Source: Syntrophaceae bacterium UBA5619 (lineage in GTDB: Bacteria; Desulfobacterota; Syntrophia; Syntrophales; UBA5619). Taken from it: 20,633 nt of DNA. The notes below the pieces were generated by a model. That model worked only from the letters and a program-made list of their open reading frames with translations. It was not told the DNA's origin and made no database searches. The position numbers were made by a program, and so were the translations under genes. How positions within the stretch are numbered: position 1 is the first letter of the stretch; every line of letters begins with the position of its first letter. Location: contig DIKL01000061.1 of assembly GCA_002424545.1 (NCBI GenBank), forward strand, positions 201 through 20,833, given 5' to 3'. Below are positions 8,024-17,584 of this stretch, piece after piece.

Positions 8024-10543
8024 ATGTTCGGCTTGATTTTACGAAAGGTGTTTGGAAGCAAGAATGACAGGGAGATGAAGCGGCTTTCCTTGATTCTGCA
8101 TGAGATCAATCGGTTGGAACCGGCCATGGCGGGGATGTCGGATGAGGAACTCAGGAACAAAACCCCTGATTTCCGCAATCGGCTTCAAGGCGGCGCCGAA
8201 CTGGATGATATCCTGGTCGAGGCCTTTGCCGTCGTTCGGGAGGCCGGCCGGCGAACGGTCCGGATGCGGCCCTTTGACGTCCAGATCCTGGGCGGGCTGG
8301 TCCTGCATGAGGGGAAAATCGCCGAAATGAAGACGGGTGAGGGGAAGACCCTGGCCGCGACGATGCCCCTGTATCTCAATGCACTGATGGGAAAGGGAGC
8401 CCATCTGGTGACGGTGAACGACTATCTGGCTCGAAGAGACGCGGACTGGATGGGGCCCATCTACCAATTTCTCGGCATGACCGTCGGCGTCATCGTTCAC
8501 GGGATGGACGACGCCGAACGACGCGCGGCCTACCACAGCGACATTACCTACGGGACCAACAACGAGTTCGGATTTGATTATCTGCGCGACAACATGAAGT
8601 TCAACCTCGATGATTATGTGCAGCGGGATTTCCACTACGCCATCGTAGATGAGGTGGACAGCATCCTCATCGACGAGGCAAGGACGCCGCTGATCATTTC
8701 CGGGCCGTCCGACGAGTCGACCGACAAGTACAATCGAGTCAATCAGGTCATCCCGAATCTGCGCAAGGATAAGGATTATACGGTCGAAGAGAAGAGCCGC
8801 ACGGTTGCCCTTACGGAGGAGGGGGTGGCCAGGGTCGAAGGTTATCTGAAGGTGAAGAATCTCTATGAACCTCAGAACATCGATCTGCTTCATCATGTCA
8901 ATCAGGCGCTTCGCGCCCATACCCTGTTCAAACGCGATGTAGACTACCTCGTGAAGGAGGGGAAGGTCATCATCGTCGACGAATTTACCGGCAGGGTCAT
9001 GCCGGGAAGACGGTACAGCGACGGTCTCCATCAGGCGCTCGAGGCGAAGGAACATGTCAAGGTCGAGCAGGAGAACCAAACCCTGGCATCGATCACCTTT
9101 CAGAACTATTTCCGGATGTACGCCAAACTGGCGGGGATGACCGGCACGGCGGACACCGAGGCGGAAGAATTCGGAAAGATCTACAAGCTGGAGGTCCTCG
9201 TGGTGCCGACAAACATGCCGATGATCCGGGAAGACCATGCGGACGTCATCTATAAAACAGAAAAGGAGAAATTTTCGGCGGTCATCCAGGAAATCAAGGA
9301 TTTGCATGAGGCCAACCGGCCGGTACTCGTGGGGACCATCTCGATCGAGAAATCGGAGCTTTTGAGCAAATTCCTGACCCGGGCGGGAGTCAAACACCAT
9401 GTGCTGAATGCAAAAAATCACGAAAGAGAGGCGGAAATCGTCGCGCAGGCCGGTCAGCCGGGACAGGTGACCATTTCGACCAACATGGCCGGACGCGGTA
9501 CGGATATCAAACTGGGAGAGGGTGTCGCCGCCCTCGGGGGTCTCCATATCCTGGGAACCGAGAGGCATGAAAGCCGTCGGATCGACAACCAGCTGCGCGG
9601 GCGTTCCGGACGCCAGGGGGACATGGGGTCGTCGCGCTTTTACCTCTCTCTCGAAGACGATCTGCTGCGGATCTTCGGCGCGGAGCGGATCTCTGCCGTA
9701 ATGGACCGGATCGGCATGGAGGAGGGACAACCCATCGAGCACCGGCTGATTTCGAAGGCGATCGAAAACGCGCAGAAGCGGGTCGAAGGACAGAATTTCG
9801 ATATTCGAAAGCATCTGCTGGAGTACGATGACGTGATGAACCGTCAGCGGCAGGTGATCTACGAACAGCGGAAGAAGGTCCTCAAGGGGGAAGCGCTCTG
9901 GGACGACGTGGACGAGATGATTGAAGAGATGGTCGAGGAGATGCTGCCGGAATATGTCGACGAGAAGCGCCACCCGGAGGAGTGGGATCTCAAAGGGCTG
10001 GACGAAGAGGCCTTCCGACATTTTACCCTGAGGCTGAATCTGGCCGGGACGGCGCAGGAGCTCGGGCCGCAGGAAATTTGCGGGCGGATCGTTGCGGAGA
10101 CGAAGGCGCTGCTCCGGAACAAAGAAAGCGGGTACGGGAAGCCGCTGATGGATTACCTGATGAAGGTGATCATGCTTCAGTCGATCGATACGCAATGGAA
10201 GGAACATCTTCTCGCGATGGACCACCTCAAGGAGGGGATCGGTTTGCGGGGATACGGCCAGAAGGATCCGGTTCGGGAGTATCAGAAAGAGGGCTACGAC
10301 ATGTTCATGGACATGATCCGCCGCATCAAGGAGGACAGCGTCGAAAAGCTCTGCATCGTGCAGATCCATCGCGAGGAAGAGGTGGAGCGCATCGAGGAAA
10401 AGCGCAGGCAGGATTACATCATGTCCAGGGGAGAGGACACGCCCGCGGCGACAACGGTCAAAAGAGAGGCGGCCAAGGTCGGGCGGAACGATCCGTGTCC
10501 CTGCGGCAGCGGCAAAAAATACAAGAAATGCTGCGGCGCATAG
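8024..10543 (+). CDS. secA: Preprotein translocase ATPase SecA
   Basis: SecA drives unfolded preproteins through SecYEG using ATP. The 839 residues fit the shorter SecA forms (E. coli has 901). Visible elements are the Walker A in [10 protein letters not shown] (101-110), [10 protein letters not shown] (131-140), the DEVD box (209-212) followed by [20 protein letters not shown] and [10 protein letters not shown] in the second helicase domain, and a C-terminal zinc tail with C825, C827, C836 and C837 ([13 protein letters not shown]) for SecB or membrane contact. The frame is open 51 bases further upstream, but [11 protein letters not shown] is the usual N terminus and GAGG lies six bases before this ATG. 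It follows the M23 gene by 83 bases, which hold a terminator-like hairpin, and precedes argJ by 48. No secM-like gene is visible. Confidence 0.98.
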   Translation: MFGLILRKVFGSKNDREMKRLSLILHEINRLEPAMAGMSDEELRNKTPDFRNRLQGGAELDDILVEAFAVVREAGRRTVRMRPFDVQILGGLVLHEGKIAEMKTGEGKTLAATMPLYLNALMGKGAHLVTVNDYLARRDADWMGPIYQFLGMTVGVIVHGMDDAERRAAYHSDITYGTNNEFGFDYLRDNMKFNLDDYVQRDFHYAIVDEVDSILIDEARTPLIISGPSDESTDKYNRVNQVIPNLRKDKDYTVEEKSRTVALTEEGVARVEGYLKVKNLYEPQNIDLLHHVNQALRAHTLFKRDVDYLVKEGKVIIVDEFTGRVMPGRRYSDGLHQALEAKEHVKVEQENQTLASITFQNYFRMYAKLAGMTGTADTEAEEFGKIYKLEVLVVPTNMPMIREDHADVIYKTEKEKFSAVIQEIKDLHEANRPVLVGTISIEKSELLSKFLTRAGVKHHVLNAKNHEREAEIVAQAGQPGQVTISTNMAGRGTDIKLGEGVAALGGLHILGTERHESRRIDNQLRGRSGRQGDMGSSRFYLSLEDDLLRIFGAERISAVMDRIGMEEGQPIEHRLISKAIENAQKRVEGQNFDIRKHLLEYDDVMNRQRQVIYEQRKKVLKGEALWDDVDEMIEEMVEEMLPEYVDEKRHPEEWDLKGLDEEAFRHFTLRLNLAGTAQELGPQEICGRIVAETKALLRNKESGYGKPLMDYLMKVIMLQSIDTQWKEHLLAMDHLKEGIGLRGYGQKDPVREYQKEGYDMFMDMIRRIKEDSVEKLCIVQIHREEEVERIEEKRRQDYIMSRGEDTPAATTVKREAAKVGRNDPCPCGSGKKYKKCCGA

Positions 10544-10591
10544 GGTTCGCATCGGATCGGAAGGCTTCGGCAGGGTTCATTGGAGGGCAGA

Positions 10592-11788
10592 ATGCGGAAC
10601 AAGGATGATTATCGGGTACCCGGATTCCTGGCCAATGGGATACACACGGGAATCAAAACGGACGGCGGCAGGGATCTTTCGCTCATATTTTCGACCCGGC
10701 CGGCGACGGCGGCCGGCGTATTTACGACAAACAGCTTCAAGGCGGCGCCCGTTCTTCTCGATCAGGAAAGGATTCGATCCGGGAAGGCGCGGGCCGTGAT
10801 TGCCAACAGCGGCGTTGCGAACGCCGCGACCGGACCGGACGGTATCGCCGACGCGCTTACGGTTTCACGAGCCGCCTCCGCCGAACTCGGCATTGACGAT
10901 GAGATGGTTTTGGTGGCTTCGACGGGCGTAATCGGGCACCGCCTGCCGGTTCAAAAAATCGAGGCGGGAATCAAAGGGTTGGTCGCGGGACTCCGCGAGG
11001 ACGGAATCGCCGATGCGGAGGCCGGGATCATGACGACGGACCGGTTTCCCAAAATCGCCCACAGGCGAGGGACCATCGGCAGCAAAGAGGTGACCTTGTG
11101 CGGCATTGCCAAAGGGGCGGGGATGATTCAGCCGAACATGGCGACCATGCTCGCCTTCGTCATCACCGACGCCGCGATTGAGCGAGATGCGCTCGATCAG
11201 GTCTTTCGGCGATCGATCGCCGGCAGTTTCAACGCGGTCAGCGTGGATGGCTGTATGAGCACGAACGACACGGCCTTGATTCTTGCCAATGGTCTGGCCG
11301 GAAATCCTTTGATGAAACGCGCTTCGGCAAACCTGACGAGGTTCCGGGAATCGCTCTCGGAGCTGTTGTCCGAACTGGCGCGGGGGCTGGTCCGCGACGG
11401 CGAGGGGTCGACCAAGGTGATCGAGATCACGGTGACGGAGGCCAAGACGAAACGGGATGCGCAGCGTATCGCCTATGCCGTCGCCAATTCGAATCTGGTC
11501 AAGACGGCTTTTTTCGGAGAGGATCCGAACTGGGGAAGGATCGTTTCCGCCGCCGGATCCCTCGGGGTCGGCCTTCCCACGGAAAAAGTATGCCTTTTCC
11601 TGGAAGATATTCCGATCTTTGCGAACGGAAAGGGGATCGACGGGAGGGAAGCCGAACTTTTCGCGATCATGAAGCGCCCGGAAATTCGGGTGCGCCTTGC
11701 ACTGGGAATGGGATCTCGATCCTGGACGGTCTGTACATCCGATCTCACATTCGATTACGTAAAGATCAACGCCCATTATCATACCTGA
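10592..11788 (+). CDS. argJ: Glutamate N-acetyltransferase / amino-acid acetyltransferase ArgJ
   Basis: ArgJ moves the acetyl group from N-acetylornithine to glutamate, recycling it in arginine synthesis; some homologues also use acetyl-CoA (bifunctional), which sequence alone does not settle. The 398-residue precursor cleaves itself between A184 and T185 in MATML (183-187), and T185 becomes the nucleophile. KGAGMIQPN (174-182) precedes it, STGVIG (110-115) forms the oxyanion region, and the C terminus reads DLTFDYVKINAHYHT, as expected. A TTG 12 bases upstream is in frame, but GGAGG (10582-10586) sits five bases before the ATG. No other arginine gene is near. It may be read together with secA. 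Confidence 0.97.
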   Translation: MRNKDDYRVPGFLANGIHTGIKTDGGRDLSLIFSTRPATAAGVFTTNSFKAAPVLLDQERIRSGKARAVIANSGVANAATGPDGIADALTVSRAASAELGIDDEMVLVASTGVIGHRLPVQKIEAGIKGLVAGLREDGIADAEAGIMTTDRFPKIAHRRGTIGSKEVTLCGIAKGAGMIQPNMATMLAFVITDAAIERDALDQVFRRSIAGSFNAVSVDGCMSTNDTALILANGLAGNPLMKRASANLTRFRESLSELLSELARGLVRDGEGSTKVIEITVTEAKTKRDAQRIAYAVANSNLVKTAFFGEDPNWGRIVSAAGSLGVGLPTEKVCLFLEDIPIFANGKGIDGREAELFAIMKRPEIRVRLALGMGSRSWTVCTSDLTFDYVKINAHYHT

Positions 11789-11800
11789 AGGCATTTCCGC

Positions 11801-11829
11801 TTGATTAATTGAATTCTTTGTGTTATCAG
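11801..11829 (+). promoter_or_regulatory. Predicted promoter of the rpsB operon
   Basis: TTGATT (11801-11806) and an extended -10, TG-T-TATCAG (hexamer 11824-11829), are separated by 17 bases. The start would be near 11836, giving a leader of about 100 bases before rpsB that contains the stem-loop at 11859-11890. It is the best match in the 148-base gap after argJ, which shows no T-run terminator for argJ. Confidence 0.5.
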
Positions 11830-11858
11830 CCACGCCAAATCGCACATCCCCGGATTGA

Positions 11859-11890
11859 CGGAGGTTGCCCGTCCGAACGACGGGTTTCCG
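11859..11890 (+). promoter_or_regulatory. Two-tier stem-loop in the rpsB leader
   Basis: CCCGTC (11868-11873) pairs perfectly with GACGGG (11879-11884) around loop CGAAC. Outside it, CGGAGG (11859-11864) pairs with TTTCCG (11885-11890) through four Watson-Crick and two G-U pairs, leaving a three-base bulge TTG on one side. No T run follows, so it is not a terminator. Ribosomal protein S2 is known to repress its own mRNA through leader structures in several bacteria, so this is a candidate S2 site; match to a described class was not tested. Confidence 0.5.
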
Positions 11891-11936
11891 CTCAAGAGGA
11901 GGGGGATGGAGGAAATAAACCAGAGAGGAGTTCAGA

Positions 11937-12773
11937 ATGGCCAGTATTTCGATGAAGTTGTTGCTTGAGGCGGGGGTTCATTTCGGTCACCAGACAAACA
12001 AATGGAACCCCAAAATGAAACCCTATATTTTCGGCGCACGAAATGGGATCTACATCATTGATCTCCAGCAGACGGTCGGACTGTTTCAGACGGCCTATCA
12101 GTTCGTAGTCGATACGGTCGCCCGGGGCGGCGAGATCCTTTTTGTCGGCACCAAGAAACAATCCCAGGAGTCGGTCCGCGAAGAGTCCGAACGGTGCGGC
12201 ATGCCGTACGTCAATCAGCGCTGGCTGGGGGGGATGTTGACCAATTTCACGACGATCAAGAAAAGCATCGACCGTTTGAATGAACTGGATCGAATGTTTG
12301 CCGACGACAGCATCAAGGCTTTCCCGAAGAAAGAGATTCTGGGACTCCAGAAGGATCGCGAAAAACTGACCAAGGTCCTGGGCGGGATCCGGACCATCAA
12401 GGGTGTCCCGAAGGGTCTATTCATCATCGATCCGAAACGGGAAAGCATCGCGGTGACCGAAGCGAGAAAACTGAAGATCCCGATCGTAGCCATGGTGGAC
12501 ACGAACTGCGATCCTGATCTGATCGACTACATTATCCCGGGCAATGACGATGCGATCCGGGCGATCAAGCTCTTCTCCGCGAAAATGGCGGAGGCCGTTC
12601 TGGACGGGAAAAAGCGATTCGAGGAACGCCTCCAGGCGGAAAGTGACAAGGCTCATCCGTCCGCTGCGCCGATCGCGGGAGCAGACGGCGCCGAGTCCGA
12701 CGTCCCGGAAAGCATCGAAACCAAAGATTCGAAATTCGACGAAGCAAAGGATCGCATAGAGGAGGGTCAATAA
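11937..12773 (+). CDS. rpsB: 30S ribosomal protein S2
   Basis: S2 is a late-assembling protein of the small subunit near the mRNA exit and S1 site. The 278 residues include the family landmarks [17 protein letters not shown] (11-27), GTKKQ (71-75), [12 protein letters not shown] (93-104) and [16 protein letters not shown] in the second half. The last 40 or so residues are a charged, probably disordered tail not found in the 241-residue E. coli protein; such tails vary between phyla. AGAGGAG lies about seven bases before the ATG. It leads rpsB-tsf-pyrH-frr and is preceded by a structured leader that may allow feedback control. Confidence 0.98.
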   Translation: MASISMKLLLEAGVHFGHQTNKWNPKMKPYIFGARNGIYIIDLQQTVGLFQTAYQFVVDTVARGGEILFVGTKKQSQESVREESERCGMPYVNQRWLGGMLTNFTTIKKSIDRLNELDRMFADDSIKAFPKKEILGLQKDREKLTKVLGGIRTIKGVPKGLFIIDPKRESIAVTEARKLKIPIVAMVDTNCDPDLIDYIIPGNDDAIRAIKLFSAKMAEAVLDGKKRFEERLQAESDKAHPSAAPIAGADGAESDVPESIETKDSKFDEAKDRIEEGQ

Positions 12774-12774
12774 A

Positions 12775-13377
12775 TTGGATATCACATCGGAGATGGTGAA
12801 GGAATTGCGGGTGAAGACAGGCGCCGGAATGATGGACTGCAAGGAGGCGCTCAAAGCCGAGAACGGCGATCTGGAAAAGGCGATTGATTATCTCCGGAAG
12901 AAGGGGATGTCGGCGGCGACAAAACGTTCATCCAAGGCGGCCAAAGAGGGCACCGTTGCCTCCTACATCCACATGGGAGGACGGATCGGCGTCATGGTCG
13001 AGGTGAACTGCGAAACCGATTTCGTCGCAAAGACCGATGGTTTTCAGTCCATGGCCAAGGATCTGGCGATGCATGTCGCGGCGTCGAATCCGCGCTATGT
13101 TCGCCCGGAGGAGATTTCCGCGGCGGACCTGGAGAGGGAGAAGGAGATCTACCGCAGCCAGTTGACCGCCGAAAAAAAACCGGAAAAAATCTGGGATAAA
13201 ATCATCGATGGCAAACTGAACAAATACTACGAAGAGGTTTGCCTGCTGAATCAGAAATTCATCAAGAATACGGACATTACCGTCGGAACCCTGGTCAACA
13301 ACATGATCGCGAAGACGGGTGAAAATATCATCGTCAGGCGATTTGCCCGTTTCCAACTGGGCGAGGAGCTGAAGTAG
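12775..13377 (+). CDS. tsf: Elongation factor Ts (short form)
   Basis: EF-Ts reloads EF-Tu with GTP. The N-terminal UBA-like domain contains [13 protein letters not shown] (14-26), and the EF-Tu contact motif [10 protein letters not shown] is at 81-90. With 200 residues it is the short form with a single core repeat, like that of Thermus (about 196), not the 283-residue E. coli type. The start is a TTG at 12775, supported by GGAGGG (12761-12766) eight bases upstream and by the family N terminus ([10 protein letters not shown]). It follows the rpsB stop by one base, so the two are translationally linked, and its TAG is two bases before pyrH. Confidence 0.96.
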   Translation: MDITSEMVKELRVKTGAGMMDCKEALKAENGDLEKAIDYLRKKGMSAATKRSSKAAKEGTVASYIHMGGRIGVMVEVNCETDFVAKTDGFQSMAKDLAMHVAASNPRYVRPEEISAADLEREKEIYRSQLTAEKKPEKIWDKIIDGKLNKYYEEVCLLNQKFIKNTDITVGTLVNNMIAKTGENIIVRRFARFQLGEELK

Positions 13378-13379
13378 GG

Positions 13380-14099
13380 ATGGGGGACCGGCCGGCCTAC
13401 AGCAGGGTCCTGCTCAAATTGAGCGGAGAGACCCTAACGGGCAAACAAGCTTTCGGCATTGATCCGGAAATGGTGGGCGCCATTGCCGCCGAGATCAGCG
13501 AAGTTGCCTCGCTTCGGGTTCAAATCGGCATCGTGATCGGCGGCGGAAATATATTTCGGGGAATGGCCGCCAGCGCAAAGGGAATGGAGAGGGTTTCCGC
13601 CGATTATATGGGGATGCTGGCCACGGTCATCAACGCACTGGCGCTGCAAAGCGCACTGGAGCGGGCGGGTGTCCCCACACGGGTCCAGACGGCCATTGAA
13701 ATGAGAGAGGTCGCCGAACCCTTCATTCAGAGACGCGCCATCCATCATCTCGAAAAGGGTCGGGTGGTGATCTTTGCCGCCGGAACGGGCAATCCCTATT
13801 TTACCACCGATACCGCGGCTGTCCTCCGGGCCGTCGAGATCAGGGCGAATATCATTCTCAAGGCAACGAAGGTGAATGGTGTTTATGACAAGGATCCGGT
13901 TCAACATGCCGACGCGATCATGTACGAAAATATAAGTTATACCGATGTGTTGACTAAGAACCTTAAAGTAATGGATGCTACGGCGATCTCCCTCTGCCGG
14001 GACAACGAGCTTCCCCTGATCGTCTTCAATCTGCAGAAGACGGGGAACATCAGACGGGTCATCTGCGGCGAAAAAGTGGGAACCATTGTCGGAGGTTGA
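13380..14099 (+). CDS. pyrH: Uridylate kinase (UMP kinase)
   Basis: PyrH phosphorylates UMP to UDP with ATP, the committed step to UTP and CTP. It is a hexameric amino-acid-kinase-fold enzyme in the cytosol, usually activated by GTP and inhibited by UTP. The 239 residues match the family. LLKLSGE (11-17), IGGGNIFRG (53-61), DYMGMLAT (75-82) and the [16 protein letters not shown] phosphate-binding segment are all present. The ATG follows the tsf stop by two bases, with GAGGAG in the end of tsf. Its last two codons before the stop form the GGAGG ribosome-binding site of frr. Confidence 0.98.
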   Translation: MGDRPAYSRVLLKLSGETLTGKQAFGIDPEMVGAIAAEISEVASLRVQIGIVIGGGNIFRGMAASAKGMERVSADYMGMLATVINALALQSALERAGVPTRVQTAIEMREVAEPFIQRRAIHHLEKGRVVIFAAGTGNPYFTTDTAAVLRAVEIRANIILKATKVNGVYDKDPVQHADAIMYENISYTDVLTKNLKVMDATAISLCRDNELPLIVFNLQKTGNIRRVICGEKVGTIVGG

Positions 14100-14103
14100 A
14101 GTA

Positions 14104-14661
14104 ATGAAAGAGATGATTTTCGAGGAACTGCGCGAGAGCATGGAGAAGGCCATCCAGGCGCTCGAGAAATCCTTCAGCAAAGTCAGGACGGGAAGGGCCT
14201 CACTGGCGTTGCTGGACGGCATTCGCGTTGATTACTACGGAACACAGACGCCGTTGAACCAGTTGGCTTCGTTGTCCGTCCCCGAAAGTCGGCTCATTAT
14301 GATCTCGCCGTGGGACAGTTCCGTCCTCGGAGCGATCGAAAGGGCAATCCAGAAGTCGGATCTCGGATTGATGCCCAGCAATGACGGTAAATTGATCCGT
14401 CTTGCGATTCCCGTGCTCACCGAGGAGAGACGCAAGGAACTGGTCAAGGTTGTTCGCAAGATGGCGGAAGAGGGAAAGGTGAAACAGCGCAACGCCCGAA
14501 GGGACGCCAACGAACAATTCAAAGCTCTAAAGAAGGAAAACGAGATTTCCGAGGATGAACTCTACGCGCTCCAGGATGAGGTGCAAAAGCTGACCGATCG
14601 AGCCATTGAAAAAACCGACGCGGTTCTCAAGGCAAAAGAGAAGGAGATCATGGAGATTTAA
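14104..14661 (+). CDS. frr: Ribosome recycling factor
   Basis: RRF works with EF-G to split post-termination ribosomes. The protein is 185 residues, the same length as in E. coli, with the expected two-domain content: helical hairpin sequence at both ends ([19 protein letters not shown] in the first helix) and a central beta domain ([19 protein letters not shown]). A TTG at 14086 is in frame, but the ATG at 14104 gives the family start and has GGAGG (14091-14095) eight bases upstream, inside the end of pyrH. It is the last gene before the strong terminator at 14688. Confidence 0.98.
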   Translation: MKEMIFEELRESMEKAIQALEKSFSKVRTGRASLALLDGIRVDYYGTQTPLNQLASLSVPESRLIMISPWDSSVLGAIERAIQKSDLGLMPSNDGKLIRLAIPVLTEERRKELVKVVRKMAEEGKVKQRNARRDANEQFKALKKENEISEDELYALQDEVQKLTDRAIEKTDAVLKAKEKEIMEI

Positions 14662-14687
14662 TTTGCGTGCCGGATAGGGATTTTGAT

Positions 14688-14715
14688 GGGGAGCCGGTGA
14701 GCTCCCCGTTTTTTT
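14688..14715 (+). terminator. Intrinsic terminator of rpsB-tsf-pyrH-frr
   Basis: GGGGAGC (14688-14694) pairs perfectly with GCTCCCC (14701-14707) across a six-base loop, then one G and seven T (14709-14715). It lies 26 bases after the frr stop codon and separates the translation operon from uppS. Confidence 0.93.
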
Positions 14716-14723
14716 AATCCGCC

Positions 14724-14752
14724 TTGAAAAATCGCTGTTGGTGTGTTACTCG
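14724..14752 (+). promoter_or_regulatory. Weak candidate promoter before uppS
   Basis: TTGAAA (14724-14729) is followed, after 17 bases, by TACTCG with an upstream TG (14744-14745). The -10 is poor. It is proposed mainly because the strong terminator just upstream implies that uppS needs its own promoter. Confidence 0.28.
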
Positions 14753-14791
14753 CAAACGCGTGGATGCACATGCCACATGGGAAAGGGAACC

Positions 14792-15532
14792 ATGGAAGAA
14801 ATCGATCCGGCCAGGCTACCGAAACATATCGCCATCATCATGGACGGCAACGGACGATGGGCCGAACGACATACAATGGGGAGAATCGCTGGGCACCGCA
14901 AAGGCGCCGAATCCGTCCGGGCCGTTGTCAAAACATGCCGCCGAATCGGCATCCGCTTCCTGACCCTATACGCATTTTCCACGGAAAACTGGCTTCGCCC
15001 GGAAGCTGAAGTCAGCGCGCTGATGAACCTGCTCCGCCAATACCTCGAAAAGGAATCCCGGGAGATGATGCAAAAAGAGATCCGCTTGCGGGCCATCGGC
15101 AACCTGGATACTCTTGAGCCTTCCGTACTCGCGAAGCTCAGGGAGACGATCGAGATGACGGCGGGCAATCAGGGGATGATTTTGAATCTGGCTTTAAGCT
15201 ACGGCGGTCGCGACGAGATCATTGAGGCGGCAAAACGCATGGTTGCCGACGCGCAGGCGGGTAGAATCAGAGCCAGCGAGGTGACCAAGGAGCTATTTGC
15301 CGGCTACCTGCATACCTCCGGGATGCCCGATCCGGATATGCTGATCCGGACCGGCGGGGAATATCGAATCAGTAATTTTCTGCTGTGGCAAATGGCCTAT
15401 ACCGAATTCTTCTTTATCGACACGCTATGGCCCGATTTTTGTGAATCCGATCTTCTAAAGGCGATCGTCGAATACCAGAGACGAGAGCGGCGGTTCGGAA
15501 TGACCAGCGACCAGATCGGCAAGAGATCCTGA
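14792..15532 (+). CDS. uppS: Undecaprenyl diphosphate synthase (cis-prenyltransferase)
   Basis: UppS condenses isopentenyl diphosphate units onto farnesyl diphosphate to give the C55 carrier used for peptidoglycan and O-antigen. The 246 residues contain HIAIIMDGNGRWA (12-24) with catalytic D18, the AFSTENW segment (61-67), GGRDEI (138-143) and RTGGEYRISNFLLWQ (186-200). The frame runs 54 bases further upstream, but only this ATG gives the family N terminus; GAAAGG lies a few bases before it. It begins the second part of the cluster after the terminator; cdsA follows after 84 bases, and dxr, which feeds isoprenoid precursor synthesis, comes next. Confidence 0.97.
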   Translation: MEEIDPARLPKHIAIIMDGNGRWAERHTMGRIAGHRKGAESVRAVVKTCRRIGIRFLTLYAFSTENWLRPEAEVSALMNLLRQYLEKESREMMQKEIRLRAIGNLDTLEPSVLAKLRETIEMTAGNQGMILNLALSYGGRDEIIEAAKRMVADAQAGRIRASEVTKELFAGYLHTSGMPDPDMLIRTGGEYRISNFLLWQMAYTEFFFIDTLWPDFCESDLLKAIVEYQRRERRFGMTSDQIGKRS

Positions 15533-15616
15533 ATATCATGACCTGATCGAAAGGAATCGCTGCGTCGAATCCGGAACGTGTCGGCGTGAACTGCAGCGTT
15601 TCCCGGGAGGTGGAAA

Positions 15617-16420
15617 ATGACACCCCACATGAAAAGATGGTTGACCGGGGTCGTCGCCGTTCCGATACTCTTTGGAATCATCGCATTCGGCGGCGAAATC
15701 ATTTTCTCCATTCTGATCATTCTGGCCTCCATGATGGGCATGCTGGAGTACAACCGGATCTCCTTCGGACAGGGGTTCCTCCTCGAGAGGATGGAGACCC
15801 TGATCATCGCCCTTTTCATCCTCTTGACGGCATTCTTTGGGAACCTTCCCCTGCTGTTGACCGGCCTGATCTTTTCGGTCATGGCCGTTCTGATAATGAA
15901 CCTTCTCCGCGTGCGGAAAACCGGTCCGGACATGACGCGTGCCGCGCGGGTCATTTTGGGGATTCTCTACATTCCGCTGTTGATGGCCCATTTCATCCTG
16001 ATTCGTAACACGGCTTCAGGCGTTCTGTGGGTGTTTTTCATCCTGGTTCTGGCTTTCTCCGGGGATATCGCGGCATTCTATATCGGGCGGCGCTTCGGGA
16101 AAAGAAAATTGCTGCCCGAGGTCAGTCCGGGAAAGACCGTGGAAGGAACGATGGGACTGGTGACTGGAAGCATTGCCGGCTGCATTCTCTTTCGTTTTTT
16201 CTTTTTCCCTGAGATGCCGGTGGTCCATGCGGTTTTGTTGGGGTTGGTGGGAAGCATTGCCGGTCAACTTGGAGATCTGTGCGAATCGGCTTTGAAAAGG
16301 GAGGGCGGGGTCAAGGATTCCGGGACGCTGTTGCCCGGTCACGGAGGGATCCTCGACCGTCTGGACTGTTTGATGTTCATCACCCCTTTTGTGTACCATT
16401 ATCAGGAATATTTGATGTAA
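15617..16420 (+). CDS. cdsA: Phosphatidate cytidylyltransferase (CDP-diacylglycerol synthase)
   Basis: CdsA makes CDP-diacylglycerol from phosphatidic acid and CTP at the cytoplasmic membrane. The 267 residues are strongly hydrophobic, with about seven or eight membrane segments. The family signature runs from S224 to D250 and includes KR (227-228), KD (233-234), PGHGG (240-244) and DRLD (247-250). SPGKTVEG (170-177) is also typical. The ATG has GGGAGG six bases upstream. Its stop codon abuts the dxr ATG. Its product feeds PssA, encoded at the right edge of the window. Confidence 0.97.
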   Translation: MTPHMKRWLTGVVAVPILFGIIAFGGEIIFSILIILASMMGMLEYNRISFGQGFLLERMETLIIALFILLTAFFGNLPLLLTGLIFSVMAVLIMNLLRVRKTGPDMTRAARVILGILYIPLLMAHFILIRNTASGVLWVFFILVLAFSGDIAAFYIGRRFGKRKLLPEVSPGKTVEGTMGLVTGSIAGCILFRFFFFPEMPVVHAVLLGLVGSIAGQLGDLCESALKREGGVKDSGTLLPGHGGILDRLDCLMFITPFVYHYQEYLM

Positions 16421-17584
16421 ATGAAACGAATTACCGTTCTCGGTTCGACCGGTTCGATTGGGGTGAGCACGCTGGATGTCGTTGCCGCCCATGCGGATGA
16501 ATTTACCGTTACGGCGCTTGCGGCGGGACGAAACATCTCCCTGCTGGAGCGGCAGATCGAAAGATTCCGGCCGCTGTTGGCGGCGGTCATCGATGAAGCT
16601 CACGCCCGTGAACTCCGCAAACGTTTGGGATCGACCTCTTCGACGGAAATTCTGTTCGGGGAGGCAGGATATCGCGAAACGGCAATCGTTTCGGACGCCG
16701 ACATGGTCGTCTCCGCCATGGTTGGAGCGGCCGGTCTCCTTCCGACACTGGAGGCGATTGCGGCTGGGAAAGATATTGCGCTGGCCAACAAGGAGACCTT
16801 GGTGATGGCCGGTCATATCGTTCTGCGCAGGGCCGCAGAAATGGGCGTGAAGATCCTTCCGGTCGATTCCGAGCATAGTGCGATCTTTCAATGCCTTCAG
16901 GGATCCCGCAGCGAAGATGTGAAACGGATCATCCTGACCGCGTCCGGCGGACCTTTTCTTCACGCCACCGAGAGAGAGATGGCCGGAGTGACACCCGCAC
17001 AGGCCCTACGGCACCCGAACTGGGCGATGGGGAAAAAAATCACGATCGACTCGGCGACGATGATGAACAAGGGGCTGGAAGTCATCGAAGCCGGATGGCT
17101 GTTCGGCTTGCCCGAAACGGCGATCGATGTGCTGATCCATCCCCAGAGCATCGTCCATTCGCTGGTGGAGTTCCGTGACGGAAGTGTGATCGCCCAGCTG
17201 GGCGTTCCGGACATGCGGCTTCCCATTGCCTATGCCCTTTCCTATCCGCGACGTCTGCGCCGGGAAGAGCCCCACCTTGATCTGGGGCGAGTGGGAGCCC
17301 TGACGTTTCAGAATGTCGATCCGGACCGTTTTCCGGCGCTACGGCTCGCGTATCAGGCGGTTCAGGCCGGAGGAACGATGCCGGCCGTACTCAACGGCGC
17401 CAACGAAGAGGCCGTGAAGTCGTTTCTGGATGAAAAAATTAAATTCAACAGGATTGTTCCCGTGGTGGAAGAAGCTCTCACCCGTCATCGCGTTCAGGCA
17501 GATCCGGGCATCGAAGAGATCCTTGCGGCGGACCGCTGGGCGAGGCGGGAGACCGGACGGGCGATCGAAGGAATGAAAAATTGA
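16421..17584 (+). CDS. dxr: 1-deoxy-D-xylulose 5-phosphate reductoisomerase
   Basis: Dxr converts DXP to 2-C-methylerythritol 4-phosphate with NADPH, the committed step of the MEP isoprenoid pathway. The 387 residues contain the NADPH loop GSTGSIG (8-14), ANKETLVMAG (122-131), metal ligands D149 and E151 in PVDSEHS (147-153), ASGGPF (174-179), and E220 in SATMMNKGLE (211-220). The start codon directly follows the cdsA stop and its ribosome-binding site must lie in the cdsA end (CAGGAA). The stop overlaps the rseP start. MEP products feed farnesyl diphosphate and so UppS, encoded two genes upstream. Confidence 0.98.
   Translation: MKRITVLGSTGSIGVSTLDVVAAHADEFTVTALAAGRNISLLERQIERFRPLLAAVIDEAHARELRKRLGSTSSTEILFGEAGYRETAIVSDADMVVSAMVGAAGLLPTLEAIAAGKDIALANKETLVMAGHIVLRRAAEMGVKILPVDSEHSAIFQCLQGSRSEDVKRIILTASGGPFLHATEREMAGVTPAQALRHPNWAMGKKITIDSATMMNKGLEVIEAGWLFGLPETAIDVLIHPQSIVHSLVEFRDGSVIAQLGVPDMRLPIAYALSYPRRLRREEPHLDLGRVGALTFQNVDPDRFPALRLAYQAVQAGGTMPAVLNGANEEAVKSFLDEKIKFNRIVPVVEEALTRHRVQADPGIEEILAADRWARRETGRAIEGMKN

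Noticed and set aside
8039..10552. Very long open frame (837 codons) on the minus strand opposite secA
   Set aside because: It lies antisense to a complete, motif-rich secA. Its translation is rich in His, Arg, Leu and Asp with no family motif, as expected from the complement of GC-rich codons.
10865..11845. Minus-strand frame of 326 codons opposite argJ
   Set aside because: Antisense to a full ArgJ with its autocleavage motif; no independent evidence of coding.
16016..16963. Minus-strand frame of 315 codons opposite the cdsA-dxr junction
   Set aside because: It crosses two complete genes on the other strand and shows only low-complexity His/Arg/Gln-rich sequence.
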